A DNA stretch of 49,847 nucleotides, taken from positions 1 to 49,847 of the forward strand of contig JAICKU010000021.1 in NCBI GenBank assembly GCA_025927765.1. The letters run 5' to 3'. Shown in pieces: positions 15,557-25,092 of the stretch (position 1 is the stretch's first letter; each line of letters starts with the position of its first letter). The notes beneath the pieces are model-generated. The model made no database searches. It had not been told where the DNA came from and was given only the letters and a program-made list of their open reading frames with translations. This DNA is from Burkholderiales bacterium. GTDB lineage: Bacteria > Pseudomonadota > Gammaproteobacteria > Burkholderiales > Casimicrobiaceae. The position numbers and the translations under genes are program-made.

Positions 15557-16513
15557 TCACCAGCGCAGGTAGACCGAGCCCCACGTGAAGCCGCCGCCGA
15601 CGCCGACGAGCATCACGTGCTGGCCCTCGCGGATTCGACCGTCGCGCACGCCGGCGTCCAGCGCGAGCGGTATCGACGCGGCCGACGTGTTCGCGTGCTT
15701 GTCGACGGTCGAAACGACGCGCGACAGCGGCACGCCGAGCTTCTTCGCCGTCGCGTCCATGATGCGGATGTTCGCCTGGTGCGGGATCAGCCAGTCGATG
15801 TCGGCCGTCGTGCGACGATTGGCGGTCAGCGCTTCGTGCGCGACTTCGGCCAGCACCTTGACGGCGAACTTGAACACCGCCGAGCCATCCATCCGGACGA
15901 ACGGAATGCCTGCGACGCGACCGTTCTTCACCTGTCCCGGCACGCACAGGATGTCCTTGTAATTGCCGTCGGCATGCAGGTGCGCGGAGAGGATGCCCGG
16001 TTCGTCCGACGGCACGAGCACCACGGCACCGGCACCGTCGCCGAACAGCACGCAGGTGCTGCGATCCTCCCAGTCGAGGATGTGCGAATAGATCTCCGCG
16101 CCGACGACGAGCGCGTTGCGGGCAAGGCCACCGGACACCATGCGATCGGCGATCGCGAGCGCGTAGACGAAGCCCGAGCACACCGCCTGCACGTCGAACG
16201 CGGGGCCACCCGCGGCGCCGAGCTTCGCCTGCAGTATGCACGCGGTGGACGGAAAGACGATGTCGGGCGTCGTGGTGGCGACGATGATCAGGTCGACATC
16301 GGCCGGTTTCAGCGACGCCGCGGCCAGCGCGCCCGTGGCGGCGCCGAGCGCCAGGTCCGACGTGCGTTCGTCGGGGGCGGCGACGTGGCGCTGGCAAATC
16401 CCGGTTCGCGTGCGAATCCATTCGTCGCTGGTCGCAACGCGCCGCGCAAGCTCGTCGTTGGTGACGATCCGCTGCGGCAGGTAACTGCCGGTGCCGGCGA
16501 CGCGGCTAGGCAT
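15557..16513 (-). CDS. fabH: Beta-ketoacyl-ACP synthase III
   Basis: 318 residues. Initiates fatty-acid synthesis by joining acetyl-CoA and malonyl-ACP. Catalytic Cys112 in [12 protein letters not shown], His in IPHQANIRI and Asn in [11 protein letters not shown] are present. The start [19 protein letters not shown] at 16513 matches the family N-terminus and overlaps the end of plsX by eight bases; longer frames upstream lie within plsX and are not expected to be used. Confidence 0.97.
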   Translation of the reverse strand: MPSRVAGTGSYLPQRIVTNDELARRVATSDEWIRTRTGICQRHVAAPDERTSDLALGAATGALAAASLKPADVDLIIVATTTPDIVFPSTACILQAKLGAAGGPAFDVQAVCSGFVYALAIADRMVSGGLARNALVVGAEIYSHILDWEDRSTCVLFGDGAGAVVLVPSDEPGILSAHLHADGNYKDILCVPGQVKNGRVAGIPFVRMDGSAVFKFAVKVLAEVAHEALTANRRTTADIDWLIPHQANIRIMDATAKKLGVPLSRVVSTVDKHANTSAASIPLALDAGVRDGRIREGQHVMLVGVGGGFTWGSVYLRW

Positions 16514-17564
16514 GGGCGCGAAGCGGTCCGGTGCCGTCGCCGTTGCCGCCCGGCGCGACCGCGTGCATCTCGGCGATGCGCTGCGAGATGCGATCGAGCA
16601 CGCCGTGCTCGACCTCGGTGTAGGCACGGCGCAGCGCGTTGGTGAACGCGAGCACGTCGGCGCCGCCATGGCTCTTGACGACGACGCCCTTCAGGCCGAC
16701 GAGCGTGGCGCCGTTGTAGCGGCGCGGGTCGATGCGGCTGCGAAACGCCATCAGCACCGGGTAGACAACCGCCGCCGCGAAACGCGTGAACAGGTTGCGC
16801 GTGAACTCGGCCTTCAGGAATTCGAAGAGCATTTGCGCGAGGCCTTCGGAAGTCTTCAGCAGCACGTTGCCGACGAACCCGTCGCAGACGACGACGTCGC
16901 TCGTGCCTTTGTAGATGTCGTCGCCTTCGACGTTGCCGACGAAATTGAGCGACGAGGCCTTGAGGAGCTCGGCGGCTTCCTTCACCACGTCGTTGCCCTT
17001 GATGTCCTCTTCGCCGATGTTGAGCAGGCCCACCGTCGGCCGCTCGATGCCGTCGATCGATGCGACGAGCGCGCTGCCCATCGCGGCGAACTGCACGAGC
17101 TGCTCGGCGGTGCAGTTGACGTTGGCGCCGAGATCGAGCACGAGCGTGTCGCCGAAGCGCGTGGGCAACTGCGATGCGATCGCGGGACGATCGATGCCGG
17201 GCAGCGTCTTCAGCACGAAGCGCGCAATGGCCATCAGCGCGCCGGTGTTGCCCGCCGACACGCATGCATCCGCCTCGCCTTCCTTGACGAGGTTGACGGC
17301 CACGCGCATCGACGAATCCTTCTTGCGCCGCAGCGCGTCGGCCGGTGGCTCGTTCATCGCCACGACTTCGCTCGCCGCGCGCACGGTGACACGCTCGCGC
17401 ACGTCCTGACGGCGCAGCTTCGCGAGCTCGGCCGCGATCGCCTCGCCGTTGCCGACGAGGACGATACGGGCCGCCTCGACCGATTCGAGAAACGCGAGTG
17501 CTGCAGGAACGGTGACCGACGGGCCGTGGTCCCCGCCCATCGCATCGACGGCGATGACGGGCAT
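16506..17564 (-). CDS. plsX: Phosphate acyltransferase
   Basis: 352 residues. Converts acyl-ACP to acyl-phosphate for phosphatidic acid synthesis. Family signatures are [12 protein letters not shown] at the start, [33 protein letters not shown] and VKSHGGAD near the end. It follows rpmF after 16 bases and overlaps fabH, the usual arrangement linking phospholipid and fatty-acid synthesis. Confidence 0.97.
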   Translation of the reverse strand: MPVIAVDAMGGDHGPSVTVPAALAFLESVEAARIVLVGNGEAIAAELAKLRRQDVRERVTVRAASEVVAMNEPPADALRRKKDSSMRVAVNLVKEGEADACVSAGNTGALMAIARFVLKTLPGIDRPAIASQLPTRFGDTLVLDLGANVNCTAEQLVQFAAMGSALVASIDGIERPTVGLLNIGEEDIKGNDVVKEAAELLKASSLNFVGNVEGDDIYKGTSDVVVCDGFVGNVLLKTSEGLAQMLFEFLKAEFTRNLFTRFAAAVVYPVLMAFRSRIDPRRYNGATLVGLKGVVVKSHGGADVLAFTNALRRAYTEVEHGVLDRISQRIAEMHAVAPGGNGDGTGPLRAHA

Positions 17565-17580
17565 GCGCGGGATCGCGCGG

Positions 17581-17763
17581 TTACTCGTCGTCCTTCGTGC
17601 GAACGACCTTCTTGCCGCGGTAGTAGCCGCTCGGGCTGATGTGGTGACGAAGATGCACTTCGCCGCTCACCGGCTCGACGGCGAGCGGCGGCTTGCCGAG
17701 GTGGTCGTGGGCGCGGTGCATGCCGCGCTTGGACGGTGACTTCTTGTTCTGCTGGACTGCCAT
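17581..17763 (-). CDS. rpmF: 50S ribosomal protein L32
   Basis: 60 residues, basic ([20 protein letters not shown]...). The zinc-binding cysteines of some L32 proteins are absent; the region reads [20 protein letters not shown], the zinc-free form common in betaproteobacteria. The ATG at 17763 follows AGGAG and overlaps the yceD stop by one base. Confidence 0.98.
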   Translation of the reverse strand: MAVQQNKKSPSKRGMHRAHDHLGKPPLAVEPVSGEVHLRHHISPSGYYRGKKVVRTKDDE

Positions 17764-18221
17764 CAGGTTCTCCTGGTTGTCATGTTGCTGTCGCACGCGG
17801 CGTCGGCATGCCGCGGCGCGAACGGCAGCGCAAGCACGAGCTCGTCCTCGACGAGCGCCAGCGGATCGAGCTCGCTGTCGGCGAGGACGACTTCGAGGCT
17901 GCTGTCGGCATCGAGCGCCGCGAGCTCCGCTTCATCGTGCGCCAGCAGCACGTCGGTGGCGACGTCGAAGCCCCAAGCGAAATCGTCGAGGCAGCGCTGG
18001 CATTCGAGCATCACGCTGCCGGTGAGGACGATACGCAGGGCCGGCCTGCCCGCCGGATCGCTCGTGCCTTCGATGCGCCACACGACCGAAGCCGGTCCGT
18101 CGGACAGCATGTCGGCGACGCGCGACAACCGGTGAGGATCGACGCTGCCTTCGACGACGCCCTTCTCGCGCGCCAGCCGTACCGCGTCGAACCGCTGCCG
18201 GGAAGCCTTGTGCGACGCCAT
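17763..18221 (-). CDS. yceD: YceD/DUF177 family protein
   Basis: 152 residues. The family motif with paired cysteines is seen as [18 protein letters not shown]. YceD is required for normal 23S rRNA handling in some bacteria and is nearly always cotranscribed with rpmF, as here. The frame stays open upstream to 18386, but the strong promoter at 18292-18320 puts the transcript start near 18285. ATG 18221 ([21 protein letters not shown]) is therefore the first usable start. Confidence 0.92.
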   Translation of the reverse strand: MASHKASRQRFDAVRLAREKGVVEGSVDPHRLSRVADMLSDGPASVVWRIEGTSDPAGRPALRIVLTGSVMLECQRCLDDFAWGFDVATDVLLAHDEAELAALDADSSLEVVLADSELDPLALVEDELVLALPFAPRHADAACDSNMTTRRT

Positions 18222-18291
18222 GTGCCGCTGCCCCCAGCCCCACGCGAATGCCGTCGAATACGGCGACAACGCGCGCGGCGAAAAACGTAGA

Positions 18292-18320
18292 ATCATACCG
18301 CCCGCGGCGAATGCTGTCAA
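18292..18320 (-). promoter_or_regulatory. Sigma-70 promoter of the yceD-rpmF-plsX-fab operon
   Basis: Minus strand TTGACA (18315-18320), 17-base spacer, TATGAT (18292-18297): close to consensus. Transcription would start near 18285, about 64 bases before yceD. On the opposite strand TAGAAT at 18288-18293 may be the -10 for maf, without a good -35, so the two promoters would overlap. Confidence 0.8.
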
Positions 18321-18339
18321 AAAATCCATAGCAAAAACA

Positions 18340-18942
18340 ATGAAGAATCGACGCCTCGTCCTGGGCTCAACGTCCGCATACCGCAAGGCGCTGCTCGCGC
18401 GTCTTGGCCTGCCGTTCGAAACCGCCGCGCCCGACGTCGACGAGACGCCGCTGCCCGGGGAAGCGCCTTCCGCACTCGCCGTACGACTGGCCGCGGCGAA
18501 GGCGCGGGCCGTGGCCGCGCGCTACGACGACGCGCTCGTGATCGGCAGCGATCAGGTCGCCAACGCGAACGGCGCCGCCATCGGCAAGCCGCGCGGACAT
18601 GCGGAGGCGGTGGCGCAGCTGACGGCGCTGTCGGGGAACGCGGTCGTGTTCCACACCGGCGTGGCGCTCGTCGACGCCGCGAGCGGGCGATGCGACGTGC
18701 GCATCGTCGACGTCACCACGACGTTTCGCGTGCTGGCGGCGGGCGAGATCGAGGCCTACCTGCTGCGCGAGCGGCCCTACGATTGCGCGGGATCGATCAA
18801 ATCCGAGGCGCTGGGCATCGCGCTCGTGCGCTCGATCGAAAGCGACGATCCCACGGCGCTGATCGGGCTGCCGCTGATCGCCGTCGTCGACATGCTTCGC
18901 GCGGAGGGGGTCGACGTACTGAGTGCGAACGTCGTTGTTTAG
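18340..18942 (+). CDS. maf: Maf-family nucleotide pyrophosphatase (YceF type)
   Basis: 200 residues. Hydrolyses non-canonical or methylated nucleotides to monophosphates; YceF-type Maf proteins act on m7GTP. Motifs: LGSTSAYRKALLARLGLPFE at the start, VIGSDQVAN, GKPRGHAEAVAQLTALSG and YDCAGSIKSEALGIAL. It begins at MKNRRLVLGS and is divergent from yceD. The methyltransferase gene follows after seven bases. Confidence 0.95.
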   Translation: MKNRRLVLGSTSAYRKALLARLGLPFETAAPDVDETPLPGEAPSALAVRLAAAKARAVAARYDDALVIGSDQVANANGAAIGKPRGHAEAVAQLTALSGNAVVFHTGVALVDAASGRCDVRIVDVTTTFRVLAAGEIEAYLLRERPYDCAGSIKSEALGIALVRSIESDDPTALIGLPLIAVVDMLRAEGVDVLSANVVV

Positions 18943-18949
18943 GCATTCG

Positions 18950-19657
18950 ATGCCCGGAAGCCTCTATCTCGTGCCGAATTTGCTCGGCGCCGTGCCGCCG
19001 GCGCAGGTGCTGCCGCAGCGCACGATCGACGTCGCGCGGCGCCTCACGCATTTCGCCGTCGAAACGCCGAAGGCGGCGCGCGTGTTCCTGAAATCGCTCG
19101 ACGTCGCGCAGCCGATCGCGAGCCTCGCGATCAACCCGCTGCCCACCGCCGATTCGGCGGGCGATCGCGATCCCTCGCTCGCGGCGTTGCTCGCCGGCCA
19201 CGACGTCGGGCTCATCTCCGACGCCGGCTGCCCGGGTGTGGCCGATCCCGGCGCGTGGCTCGTACGCGCCGCGCACGAACGCGCGCTTCGCGTCGTGCCG
19301 CTGGTGGGTCCGTCGGCGATCCTGCTCGCGCTGATGGCATCGGGCATGAACGGCCAATCGTTCTGCTTCCACGGGTACCTGCCCGTCAAGCCGCAGGCGC
19401 GCGCGCAGGCGCTGCGCACGCTCGACGCGCAATCGCGCGCCACGCGCCGCACCGAGCTCTTCATCGAAACGCCGTACCGCAACGCGGCGCTGCTGCAGGC
19501 GATGGCCGAGACGCTCGAGGCGAAGACGCGCGTGTGCATCGCAGCCGACCTCACGCTGCCGACGGAAACGATCGAATCACGCACGGCGCGCGAGTGGCGG
19601 CGCGAGAACGTCGAGCGCTTCGACAAGCGGCCGGCGATTTTCCTGCTGACCGCGTAG
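18950..19657 (+). CDS. SAM-dependent methyltransferase, tetrapyrrole-methylase/RsmI-like fold
   Basis: 235 residues. It has YLVPNLLGAVPP at the start, the turn GLISDAGCPGVADPG and VPLVGPSAILLALMASGMNGQSF. These are the RsmI-like signatures, but the protein is shorter and its N-terminus differs (no PIGN motif after the first strand). It is the RsmI paralogue often found after maf in Burkholderiales. The target is not known; rRNA or a small molecule are both possible. Start at MPGSLYLV (18950). Confidence 0.85.
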   Translation: MPGSLYLVPNLLGAVPPAQVLPQRTIDVARRLTHFAVETPKAARVFLKSLDVAQPIASLAINPLPTADSAGDRDPSLAALLAGHDVGLISDAGCPGVADPGAWLVRAAHERALRVVPLVGPSAILLALMASGMNGQSFCFHGYLPVKPQARAQALRTLDAQSRATRRTELFIETPYRNAALLQAMAETLEAKTRVCIAADLTLPTETIESRTAREWRRENVERFDKRPAIFLLTA

Positions 19658-19666
19658 GCCCGGCCG

Positions 19667-20116
19667 CTACATCGTCGCTTCCTCGTCCGGCCAGTTCTTG
19701 ATGTAGCTCTTCAGCATCCGGTTCTCGAAGCTCTGGTCTTCGTAGACCGCCTTCGCCACGTCGTGGAACGACACGACGCCCTGCAGCGTCGTGCCGTCCA
19801 TGACCGGCACGTAGCGCGCGTGCCGTTCGAGCATGACGCGCCGCAGCTCCATCACGTCGAGATCGGGCGTGGCGACGAGCGGATCGCGTACGAAAAGATC
19901 GGCGACGTTCAGGTCGTCGAGCGTGCCGTGGTTGCGGGCGAGCGCCTGCAGCACTTCGGCGAACGTCAGCATGCCGGCCATGCGGCCGTGATCCATGACG
20001 ACGAGCGAGCCGATGTCGTGCTCGGCCATCACCTCGACCGCTTCGAGCAGCGAGCGCTCGGGCGGCGTCGTGAAGAGCGTGTGTCCCTTGATGCGCAGGA
20101 TTTCGCTGACGAGCAT
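19667..20116 (-). CDS. Tandem CBS-domain protein
   Basis: 149 residues, two CBS motifs: about 8-60 (TTPPERSLLEAVEVMAEHDIGSLVVMD) and 75-130 (RHARYVPVMDGTTLQGVVSFHDV). A short C-terminal tail follows. Such stand-alone pairs bind adenosyl nucleotides and act as energy or redox sensors; the partner is unknown. ATG at 20116 follows GAGGAGG. It converges on the methyltransferase gene with nine bases between stops. Confidence 0.9.
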   Translation of the reverse strand: MLVSEILRIKGHTLFTTPPERSLLEAVEVMAEHDIGSLVVMDHGRMAGMLTFAEVLQALARNHGTLDDLNVADLFVRDPLVATPDLDVMELRRVMLERHARYVPVMDGTTLQGVVSFHDVAKAVYEDQSFENRMLKSYIKNWPDEEATM

Positions 20117-20342
20117 GGCGTCCTCCTCGGTTGACCGGCCGGTGCATCGGCCTGCGAGGTCGAGCGTACTCCAAATGCGACGAGGCGAGGGTGCCGACGG
20201 AAATACCGACGCGCCCCCCTTGCCCACCCCCGGCAGTTCTCCGATACTTCGCCTGATCCGTCGCCCGCGCGGGCGGCAGTCACCGGCAGGATACGCGGCA
20301 GGCAAGACCGGCGCTCCGCCAAACCACATCCAAGGAGGAAGC

Positions 20343-21485
20343 ATGGACGAGAAGACCAGCGTCTCGGCTGCGCCGGACACGACACGCGACCCCGCGCGCC
20401 GCCGTCTGCTGAAGGCAGGGGCTGCCGCGGCCGGCGGCGCCGCCATCGTCGGCGCGCCGTTCATCCGCAATGCCAAGGCCGCGGAAACCACCGTCTGGAA
20501 AATCCAGACGTCGTGGCCCGCCGGCGTGGGCCTCAACACGTTCAAGGCCTGGGCCAGCTCCATCAAGGAGAAGACGGGCGGCGAGCTCGAGATCAAGCCG
20601 TTCGCCGCGAAGGAAGTCGTCGGCGACTTCGAGCTCCTCGACGGCGTGCGCAACGGCGTGCTCGAGGGGATGAACTCGTTCTGCGTCTACTGGGTCGGCA
20701 AGATCCCCGCGACCGCGTTCCTCTCGTCGTACCTGATGGGGCTGCGCTACCCGCACGAGTGGGACATCTTCTTCTACAGCAAGGGCGGCGTGCAGATGGC
20801 GCGCGAGGTCTACGCCAAGCAGGGAATGTTCTGGGTCGGCCGCGTCCACCACGGGCCGAACATCGTCCATTCGAAGAAGCCGATCCGCACAGCCGAGGAC
20901 TTCAAGGGGCTGAAGCTGCGGGTCCCGGGCGGGATGATCGCCGAAGGGTTCGCCGCGATCGGCGCGCGGACCACGCTTCTGCCGGGCGGCGAAGTGTTCT
21001 CCGCGCTCGAGAAGGGTACCGTCGACGCCGCCGACTACACGGGGCCGGCAGTCAACTGGGACCTCGGCTTCCAGCAGGTGACGAAGTACATCTGGATGGG
21101 GCCGGTCGGCCTCGAGTCGATCTACCAGCCGGTCGACCTGATGGACATCGTCATCAACATGAACGTCTGGAACAAGCTGTCACCGAAGATGAAGCTCTGG
21201 TTCGAGAACGAGGTCGAGGCGTACTCGTCGCTGCATTTCGGCGCGATCCAGAAGGCCGACATGGAAGCGTGGGGCAAGTTCGAGAAGGCCGGCATCCAGA
21301 TCAACCGCCTGCCGTTCGAGGACCTCGACAAGTTCCAGCGCATCGCCGTGCCGATCTGGTTCAAGTGGGCGAACAAGGACAAGGAGGCCGCCCGCCTCTT
21401 CAAGGCCCAGCTCGAGATCATGGAATCGCCGACCTGCGGTTACGTGACGCCCGACATGTACAAGGGCCTCAAGATCGACATCTGA
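20343..21485 (+). CDS. dctP: TRAP transporter substrate-binding protein, Tat-exported
   Basis: 380 residues. A twin-arginine signal (RRRLLKAGAAAAGGAAIVGA, ending near NAKAA) precedes a DctP-type binding domain with the family region KGLKLRVPGGMIAEGFAAIGA and the carboxylate-binding arginine. The length and WKIQTSWPAGVGLNTF start resemble the TakP/FcbT1 branch that binds keto acids or aromatic carboxylates; the substrate is not determined. AGGAGG lies four bases before the ATG. A hairpin follows the gene before dctQ. Confidence 0.92.
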   Translation: MDEKTSVSAAPDTTRDPARRRLLKAGAAAAGGAAIVGAPFIRNAKAAETTVWKIQTSWPAGVGLNTFKAWASSIKEKTGGELEIKPFAAKEVVGDFELLDGVRNGVLEGMNSFCVYWVGKIPATAFLSSYLMGLRYPHEWDIFFYSKGGVQMAREVYAKQGMFWVGRVHHGPNIVHSKKPIRTAEDFKGLKLRVPGGMIAEGFAAIGARTTLLPGGEVFSALEKGTVDAADYTGPAVNWDLGFQQVTKYIWMGPVGLESIYQPVDLMDIVINMNVWNKLSPKMKLWFENEVEAYSSLHFGAIQKADMEAWGKFEKAGIQINRLPFEDLDKFQRIAVPIWFKWANKDKEAARLFKAQLEIMESPTCGYVTPDMYKGLKIDI

Positions 21486-21531
21486 CCCCGGCGAGTGCAC
21501 CGGGCCCCTTGAGCAGCCTCTGAACGACCTG

Positions 21532-21554
21532 GCGGCGACCGAAAAGGTCGCCGC
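21532..21554 (+). terminator. Intercistronic hairpin between dctP and dctQ
   Basis: Perfect 9-bp arms GCGGCGACC (21532-21540) and GGTCGCCGC (21546-21554) around loop GAAAA, followed by TCGGTTT. The T-run is short, so this is more likely partial termination or 3'-end protection. That would keep binding protein above permease levels. Confidence 0.6.
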
Positions 21555-21572
21555 TCGGTTTATGGACGTCTC

Positions 21573-22700
21573 ATGCCGTCTCTAACGTTCATCCTTCCGC
21601 ATTGGCTTTACTGGTCGGGGCTGATCGTGTTCCCCCTGATCGCGGCCTATCTCGTGCGGCGACAGATGCGAGTCGTCGTGCATACGCGGCCGGTGCTCTT
21701 CATCGCGTACCTGTTCTGGCTGACGGCCGGCTTCATCGGCATCCACCGCTTCTACCTGCGGAGCGCGCTCGGCTTCCTGTTCATCCCGGTGTTCCTGTTC
21801 ATCCTGTACTGCAACGGGCAGGTGCGCGACGTGCGCGACGAGACGTCGCGCACGTACGCCGCGGCCGAGCGCGCGCGGCATGCGGCCGACGTGGCGAAGG
21901 CCGGCACGGCCACGTCGGCGCCCGAAGCCGCGGAGGCCCACAAGCGCGCGCAGGAGGCGCTGGCAAAAAGCACGGCCGAGTACGCGACCGCGCAGGGCGT
22001 GACCGACATGTGGTACGGGCGCGCCCGCTGGGGCGCGATCGTGCTCGCGATCATGCTGCTCGGAGACGCGGTGCTGCTGCCCTGGCTCGTGCGAAAGCAG
22101 GGGGCCCGCGAAATGGCGAATCCGCACCGGCCGATGGCCGCCGACGTGGCGCCTCCCACGGTGGCGGAACCGGCGCTGGCGGAAGACCCGACACTGAATT
22201 TCCATTCGCGCGTCACCGACTGGATCGAGGCGATCAACGTGCGCGCCGGCGAGTTCGTCGCATGGTGGTCGCTGATCGCCGTGTTCGTCTACTACTACGA
22301 GGTCGTTGCGCGCTACGTCTTCAACTCGCCGACCAACTGGGTGCACGAGAGCATGTTCCTGATGTTCGGCATGCAGTACATGCTGTCGGGCGCCTACGCG
22401 TACCGCGAGGACCAGCACGTGCGCGTCGACGTCATCTACTCGAAGTTCTCGCCGCGCGGGAAGGCGATCGCCGACATCGTCACCTCGCTCTTCTTCTTCA
22501 TCTTCGTCGGCACGATGCTCGTCACCGGCATCCGCTTCGCGGGCGACGCGGTGGGCGTCGGCGAATCGTCCTTTACCGAGTGGGGCATCCAGTACTGGCC
22601 GGTCAAGCTGATGATCCCGATCGGCGCCGGGCTCCTGCTGCTGCAGGGCATTGCGAAGCTTCTCAAGGACATACTGTTCGTCGCGCGCAGGGGAGCGTAA
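21573..22700 (+). CDS. dctQ: TRAP small permease (DctQ) with N-terminal TM2-like extension
   Basis: 375 residues, about twice the usual DctQ size. The C-terminal part (about 205-375) is a normal four-helix DctQ with YEVVARYVFNSPTNWVHE and AYREDQHVRVD. The N-terminal part has two to three membrane segments, including a TM2-domain motif TAGFIGIHRFYLRSALGFL (about 50-68). An Ala/Glu-rich coiled coil (about 95-140) and another membrane segment follow. The extension's role is unknown. dctM follows after three bases. Confidence 0.88.
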   Translation: MPSLTFILPHWLYWSGLIVFPLIAAYLVRRQMRVVVHTRPVLFIAYLFWLTAGFIGIHRFYLRSALGFLFIPVFLFILYCNGQVRDVRDETSRTYAAAERARHAADVAKAGTATSAPEAAEAHKRAQEALAKSTAEYATAQGVTDMWYGRARWGAIVLAIMLLGDAVLLPWLVRKQGAREMANPHRPMAADVAPPTVAEPALAEDPTLNFHSRVTDWIEAINVRAGEFVAWWSLIAVFVYYYEVVARYVFNSPTNWVHESMFLMFGMQYMLSGAYAYREDQHVRVDVIYSKFSPRGKAIADIVTSLFFFIFVGTMLVTGIRFAGDAVGVGESSFTEWGIQYWPVKLMIPIGAGLLLLQGIAKLLKDILFVARRGA

Positions 22701-22703
22701 AGC

Positions 22704-24077
22704 ATGGGCTTCGAAATCGGCATCGGCTGGCTCACCGTGCTGCTGTTCGGCGGGCTTGCGCTCCTGCTCGGCCTCGGCCTGCCCATGGCGTTCTGCACGG
22801 GGAGCCTCGCGACGATCTTCCTGTACCTGTTCGGCACGAGCGCCGTGCTGAACATGATGCCGTCGCGGATCTTCCCGTTCATGACGGACTACCAGCTCTC
22901 GGCGGTGCCGCTCTTCATCTTCATGGCGGCGGTACTCGAGAAGGCAGGGATCATCGAGGAGCTCTTCGACGTCATCTACAAGTGGCTAGGCGCGCTGAAG
23001 GGCGGCCTCGCGTCGGCGACGGTCGTCGCCTGCACGCTGCTCGCCGCGATGGTGGGCGTCGTCGGCGCGACCGAAGTGACGATGGGGATGATCGCGCTGC
23101 CTGCGATGCTGCGCCGCGGCTACGAGCCGAAGCTCGCCTGCGGCTCGCTGCTCGCCGGCGGCACGCTCGGCATCCTCATCCCGCCGTCGGTCATGGCGAT
23201 CGTGTACGCGGTGGTCGCGCAGCAGTCGCTGGGCGAACTCCTCATCGGCTCGGTGTTCCCGGGCCTCATGCTCTCCGGCATGTACATCGCGTACGTGACG
23301 ATCCGCTGCTACATCGATCCGTCGCTCGGGCCGGCCCTGCCCCTTGAGGAGCGCGTGAGCATGCGCGAGAAGCTGCGCCTGCTGCGCAACACGATCACTC
23401 CGATCCTGCTCATCATCCTCGTGCTCGGCATCATCTTCGTCGGCATTGCGACGCCGGTCGAGGCGGCAGGTATCGGCACGTTCGGCGCACTCGCGGTGTG
23501 CGCGCTGCACCGCCGGCTCACGTGGGTGGCGCTCTACGAGGCCGGCATGGCGACGCTCAAGGCGACGGCGATGGTGATGTGGATCTTCTTCGGCGCGACG
23601 ATGTTCGTCGGGTTCTTCATCATCAAGGGTGGCCAGACGTTCGTCTCCGACCTCATCATCGGCACCGGCCTTCCGCCCTACGGGATCCTGCTGCTGATGA
23701 TGGTCGTGCTGTTCATCCTCGGCATGTTCCTCGACTGGGTGGGCATCATGCTGCTCACCGTGCCGATCTTCCTGCCGATCCTCGAAACGCTGACGTTCGG
23801 CGGTCTCGGCGGCCTGTCGGGCGTGTCGAAGGAGGACGTGTCGCTGTGGTACGGCGTGATCTTCATGGTCAACATGCAGATGGCGTTCCTCAGTCCGCCG
23901 TTCGGTTATTCGCTCTTCTATCTGAAGAGCGTCGCGCCGAAGGAAATCACGATGGCGATGATCTTCCGCGCGGCGATGCCGTTCATCGGCCTGCAGGCGA
24001 TCGGCAACCTGCTGTGCATCGTGTTCCCGCAGATCATCCTGTGGCTGCCGAGCGTGCTGTACCAGGGCACGAAATAA
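22704..24077 (+). CDS. dctM: TRAP transporter large permease
   Basis: 457 residues, about a dozen hydrophobic helices. DctM signatures include LPMAFCTGS, GSLLAGGTLGILIPPSVMAIVYA and FLDWVGIMLLTVPIF. With DctP and DctQ it forms a sodium-driven uptake system for organic acids. It is the last gene of the operon and converges on recR; the 33-base gap contains an inverted repeat that can act on both transcripts. Confidence 0.96.
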   Translation: MGFEIGIGWLTVLLFGGLALLLGLGLPMAFCTGSLATIFLYLFGTSAVLNMMPSRIFPFMTDYQLSAVPLFIFMAAVLEKAGIIEELFDVIYKWLGALKGGLASATVVACTLLAAMVGVVGATEVTMGMIALPAMLRRGYEPKLACGSLLAGGTLGILIPPSVMAIVYAVVAQQSLGELLIGSVFPGLMLSGMYIAYVTIRCYIDPSLGPALPLEERVSMREKLRLLRNTITPILLIILVLGIIFVGIATPVEAAGIGTFGALAVCALHRRLTWVALYEAGMATLKATAMVMWIFFGATMFVGFFIIKGGQTFVSDLIIGTGLPPYGILLLMMVVLFILGMFLDWVGIMLLTVPIFLPILETLTFGGLGGLSGVSKEDVSLWYGVIFMVNMQMAFLSPPFGYSLFYLKSVAPKEITMAMIFRAAMPFIGLQAIGNLLCIVFPQIILWLPSVLYQGTK

Positions 24078-24089
24078 GGGACGAACAGC

Positions 24090-24120
24090 GACGAAGCGAG
24101 GGTCCGACCCTCATTTCGTC
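24090..24120. repeat. Inverted repeat, dispersed family copy 1
   Basis: Arms gacgaagcgagggtc (24090-24104) and gaccctcatttcgtc (24106-24120) pair at 13 of 15 positions around one base. The right arm contains the recR stop codon and shares gaccctcatttcg with the copy before trxB. Lying between convergent dctM and recR, it may terminate both. Confidence 0.7.
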
Positions 24121-24734
24121 TCGGTCACCGAGCGCCGCTCGCGCAGCGCTTCCGCCAGCGTGCCCGCGTCGACGTATTCGAGCTCGCCCCCCACGGGCAC
24201 GCCCCGCGCGAGCCGCGTGACGCGCAGGTCGCGCGCCGTCAGCAGCGCGCCGAGGTAATGCGCGGTCGCTTCGCCCTCGTTGGTGAAGTTCGTCGCGAGG
24301 ATCACTTCGCGCACCGCGCCGTCGGTGGCGCGCTTCAGCAGGCGCTCGAGGCGGATCTCGCGCGGACCGATCCCGTCGAGCGGCGACAGCCGCCCCATCA
24401 GCACGTAATACAGGCCGGAATACGCATGCGTCTGCTCGACCATCAGCAGGTCGGCCGGCGTCTCGACCACGCACAGCTGCGTCGCGTCGCGCTTGCCCGA
24501 TGCGCAAAGCGCGCACACCGCCGCTTCGGTGAACGTGTTGCAGCGCTCGCAGTGCTGCACGGTGCGCGTCGCGTCGACGAGCGCGCGCGCGAGCCGCGCC
24601 GCGCCGTCGCGGTCGTGCTGCAACAGGTGCAGCGCCATCCGCTGCGCCGCCTTGGGTCCCACGCCCGGCAGGCAGCGCAGCGCCTGCGCGAGCTCGGCGA
24701 GACTGCCGAGCGGCTCGCGCGCCGGACCGCTCAT
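24111..24734 (-). CDS. recR: Recombination mediator protein RecR
   Basis: 207 residues. Works with RecF/RecO in loading RecA at gaps. Helix-hairpin-helix [20 protein letters not shown] (about 19-38), zinc finger CERC...CALC (about 62-82) and Toprim domain starting [15 protein letters not shown] are all present. It follows ybaB after 28 bases in the conserved dnaX-ybaB-recR order. Confidence 0.98.
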   Translation of the reverse strand: MSGPAREPLGSLAELAQALRCLPGVGPKAAQRMALHLLQHDRDGAARLARALVDATRTVQHCERCNTFTEAAVCALCASGKRDATQLCVVETPADLLMVEQTHAYSGLYYVLMGRLSPLDGIGPREIRLERLLKRATDGAVREVILATNFTNEGEATAHYLGALLTARDLRVTRLARGVPVGGELEYVDAGTLAEALRERRSVTETK

Positions 24735-24762
24735 CCGCGACGGCTCACCGGTCTCGCCGTTT

Positions 24763-25092
24763 CTAGAACGGCAGCTTGAATCCGGGCGGCATCGGCATAC
24801 CCGCCGTCAGGCTCCCGAGCTTCTCCTGCGACGTCTGCTCGGCCTTGCGCAAGCCATCGTTGAACGCGGCCGCGACGAGGTCCTCGAGCATGTCGCGGTC
24901 CTCGCCGAGCAGCGACGGGTCGATCGACACGCGCTTCACGTCGTGGCGGCACGTCATCGTGATCCTGACGAGTCCCGCACCCGATTGCCCTTCGACCTCG
25001 GTGCGCGCGAGCTCTTCCTGCGCGCGCTGCATGTTTTCCTGCATCTGCTGGGCCTGCTTCATCAGGCCGGCCAGCTGGTTCTTGTTCATCAT
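24763..25092 (-). CDS. ybaB: YbaB/EbfC nucleoid-associated protein
   Basis: 109 residues. Dimeric DNA-binding protein with an N-terminal Gln-rich helix ([18 protein letters not shown]), the conserved core and a proline-rich C-terminus. Two adjacent ATGs (25092, 25089) are possible; CAGGA upstream fits the first. The start overlaps the dnaX stop as ATGATG, so translation is coupled. Confidence 0.97.
   Translation of the reverse strand: MMNKNQLAGLMKQAQQMQENMQRAQEELARTEVEGQSGAGLVRITMTCRHDVKRVSIDPSLLGEDRDMLEDLVAAAFNDGLRKAEQTSQEKLGSLTAGMPMPPGFKLPF

Noticed and set aside
20117-20342. Promoters for the CBS and dctP genes
   Set aside because: The 226-base divergent gap has good ribosome sites for both genes, but no hexamer pair with acceptable spacing could be defended. 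A GC-rich dyad near 20260-20275 was too ordinary to call.
20343-24077. TRAP operon as a recently transferred island
   Set aside because: Its codon choices look slightly different from the neighbours by eye, but there is no integrase, repeat boundary or tRNA junction, and no count could be made to support it.
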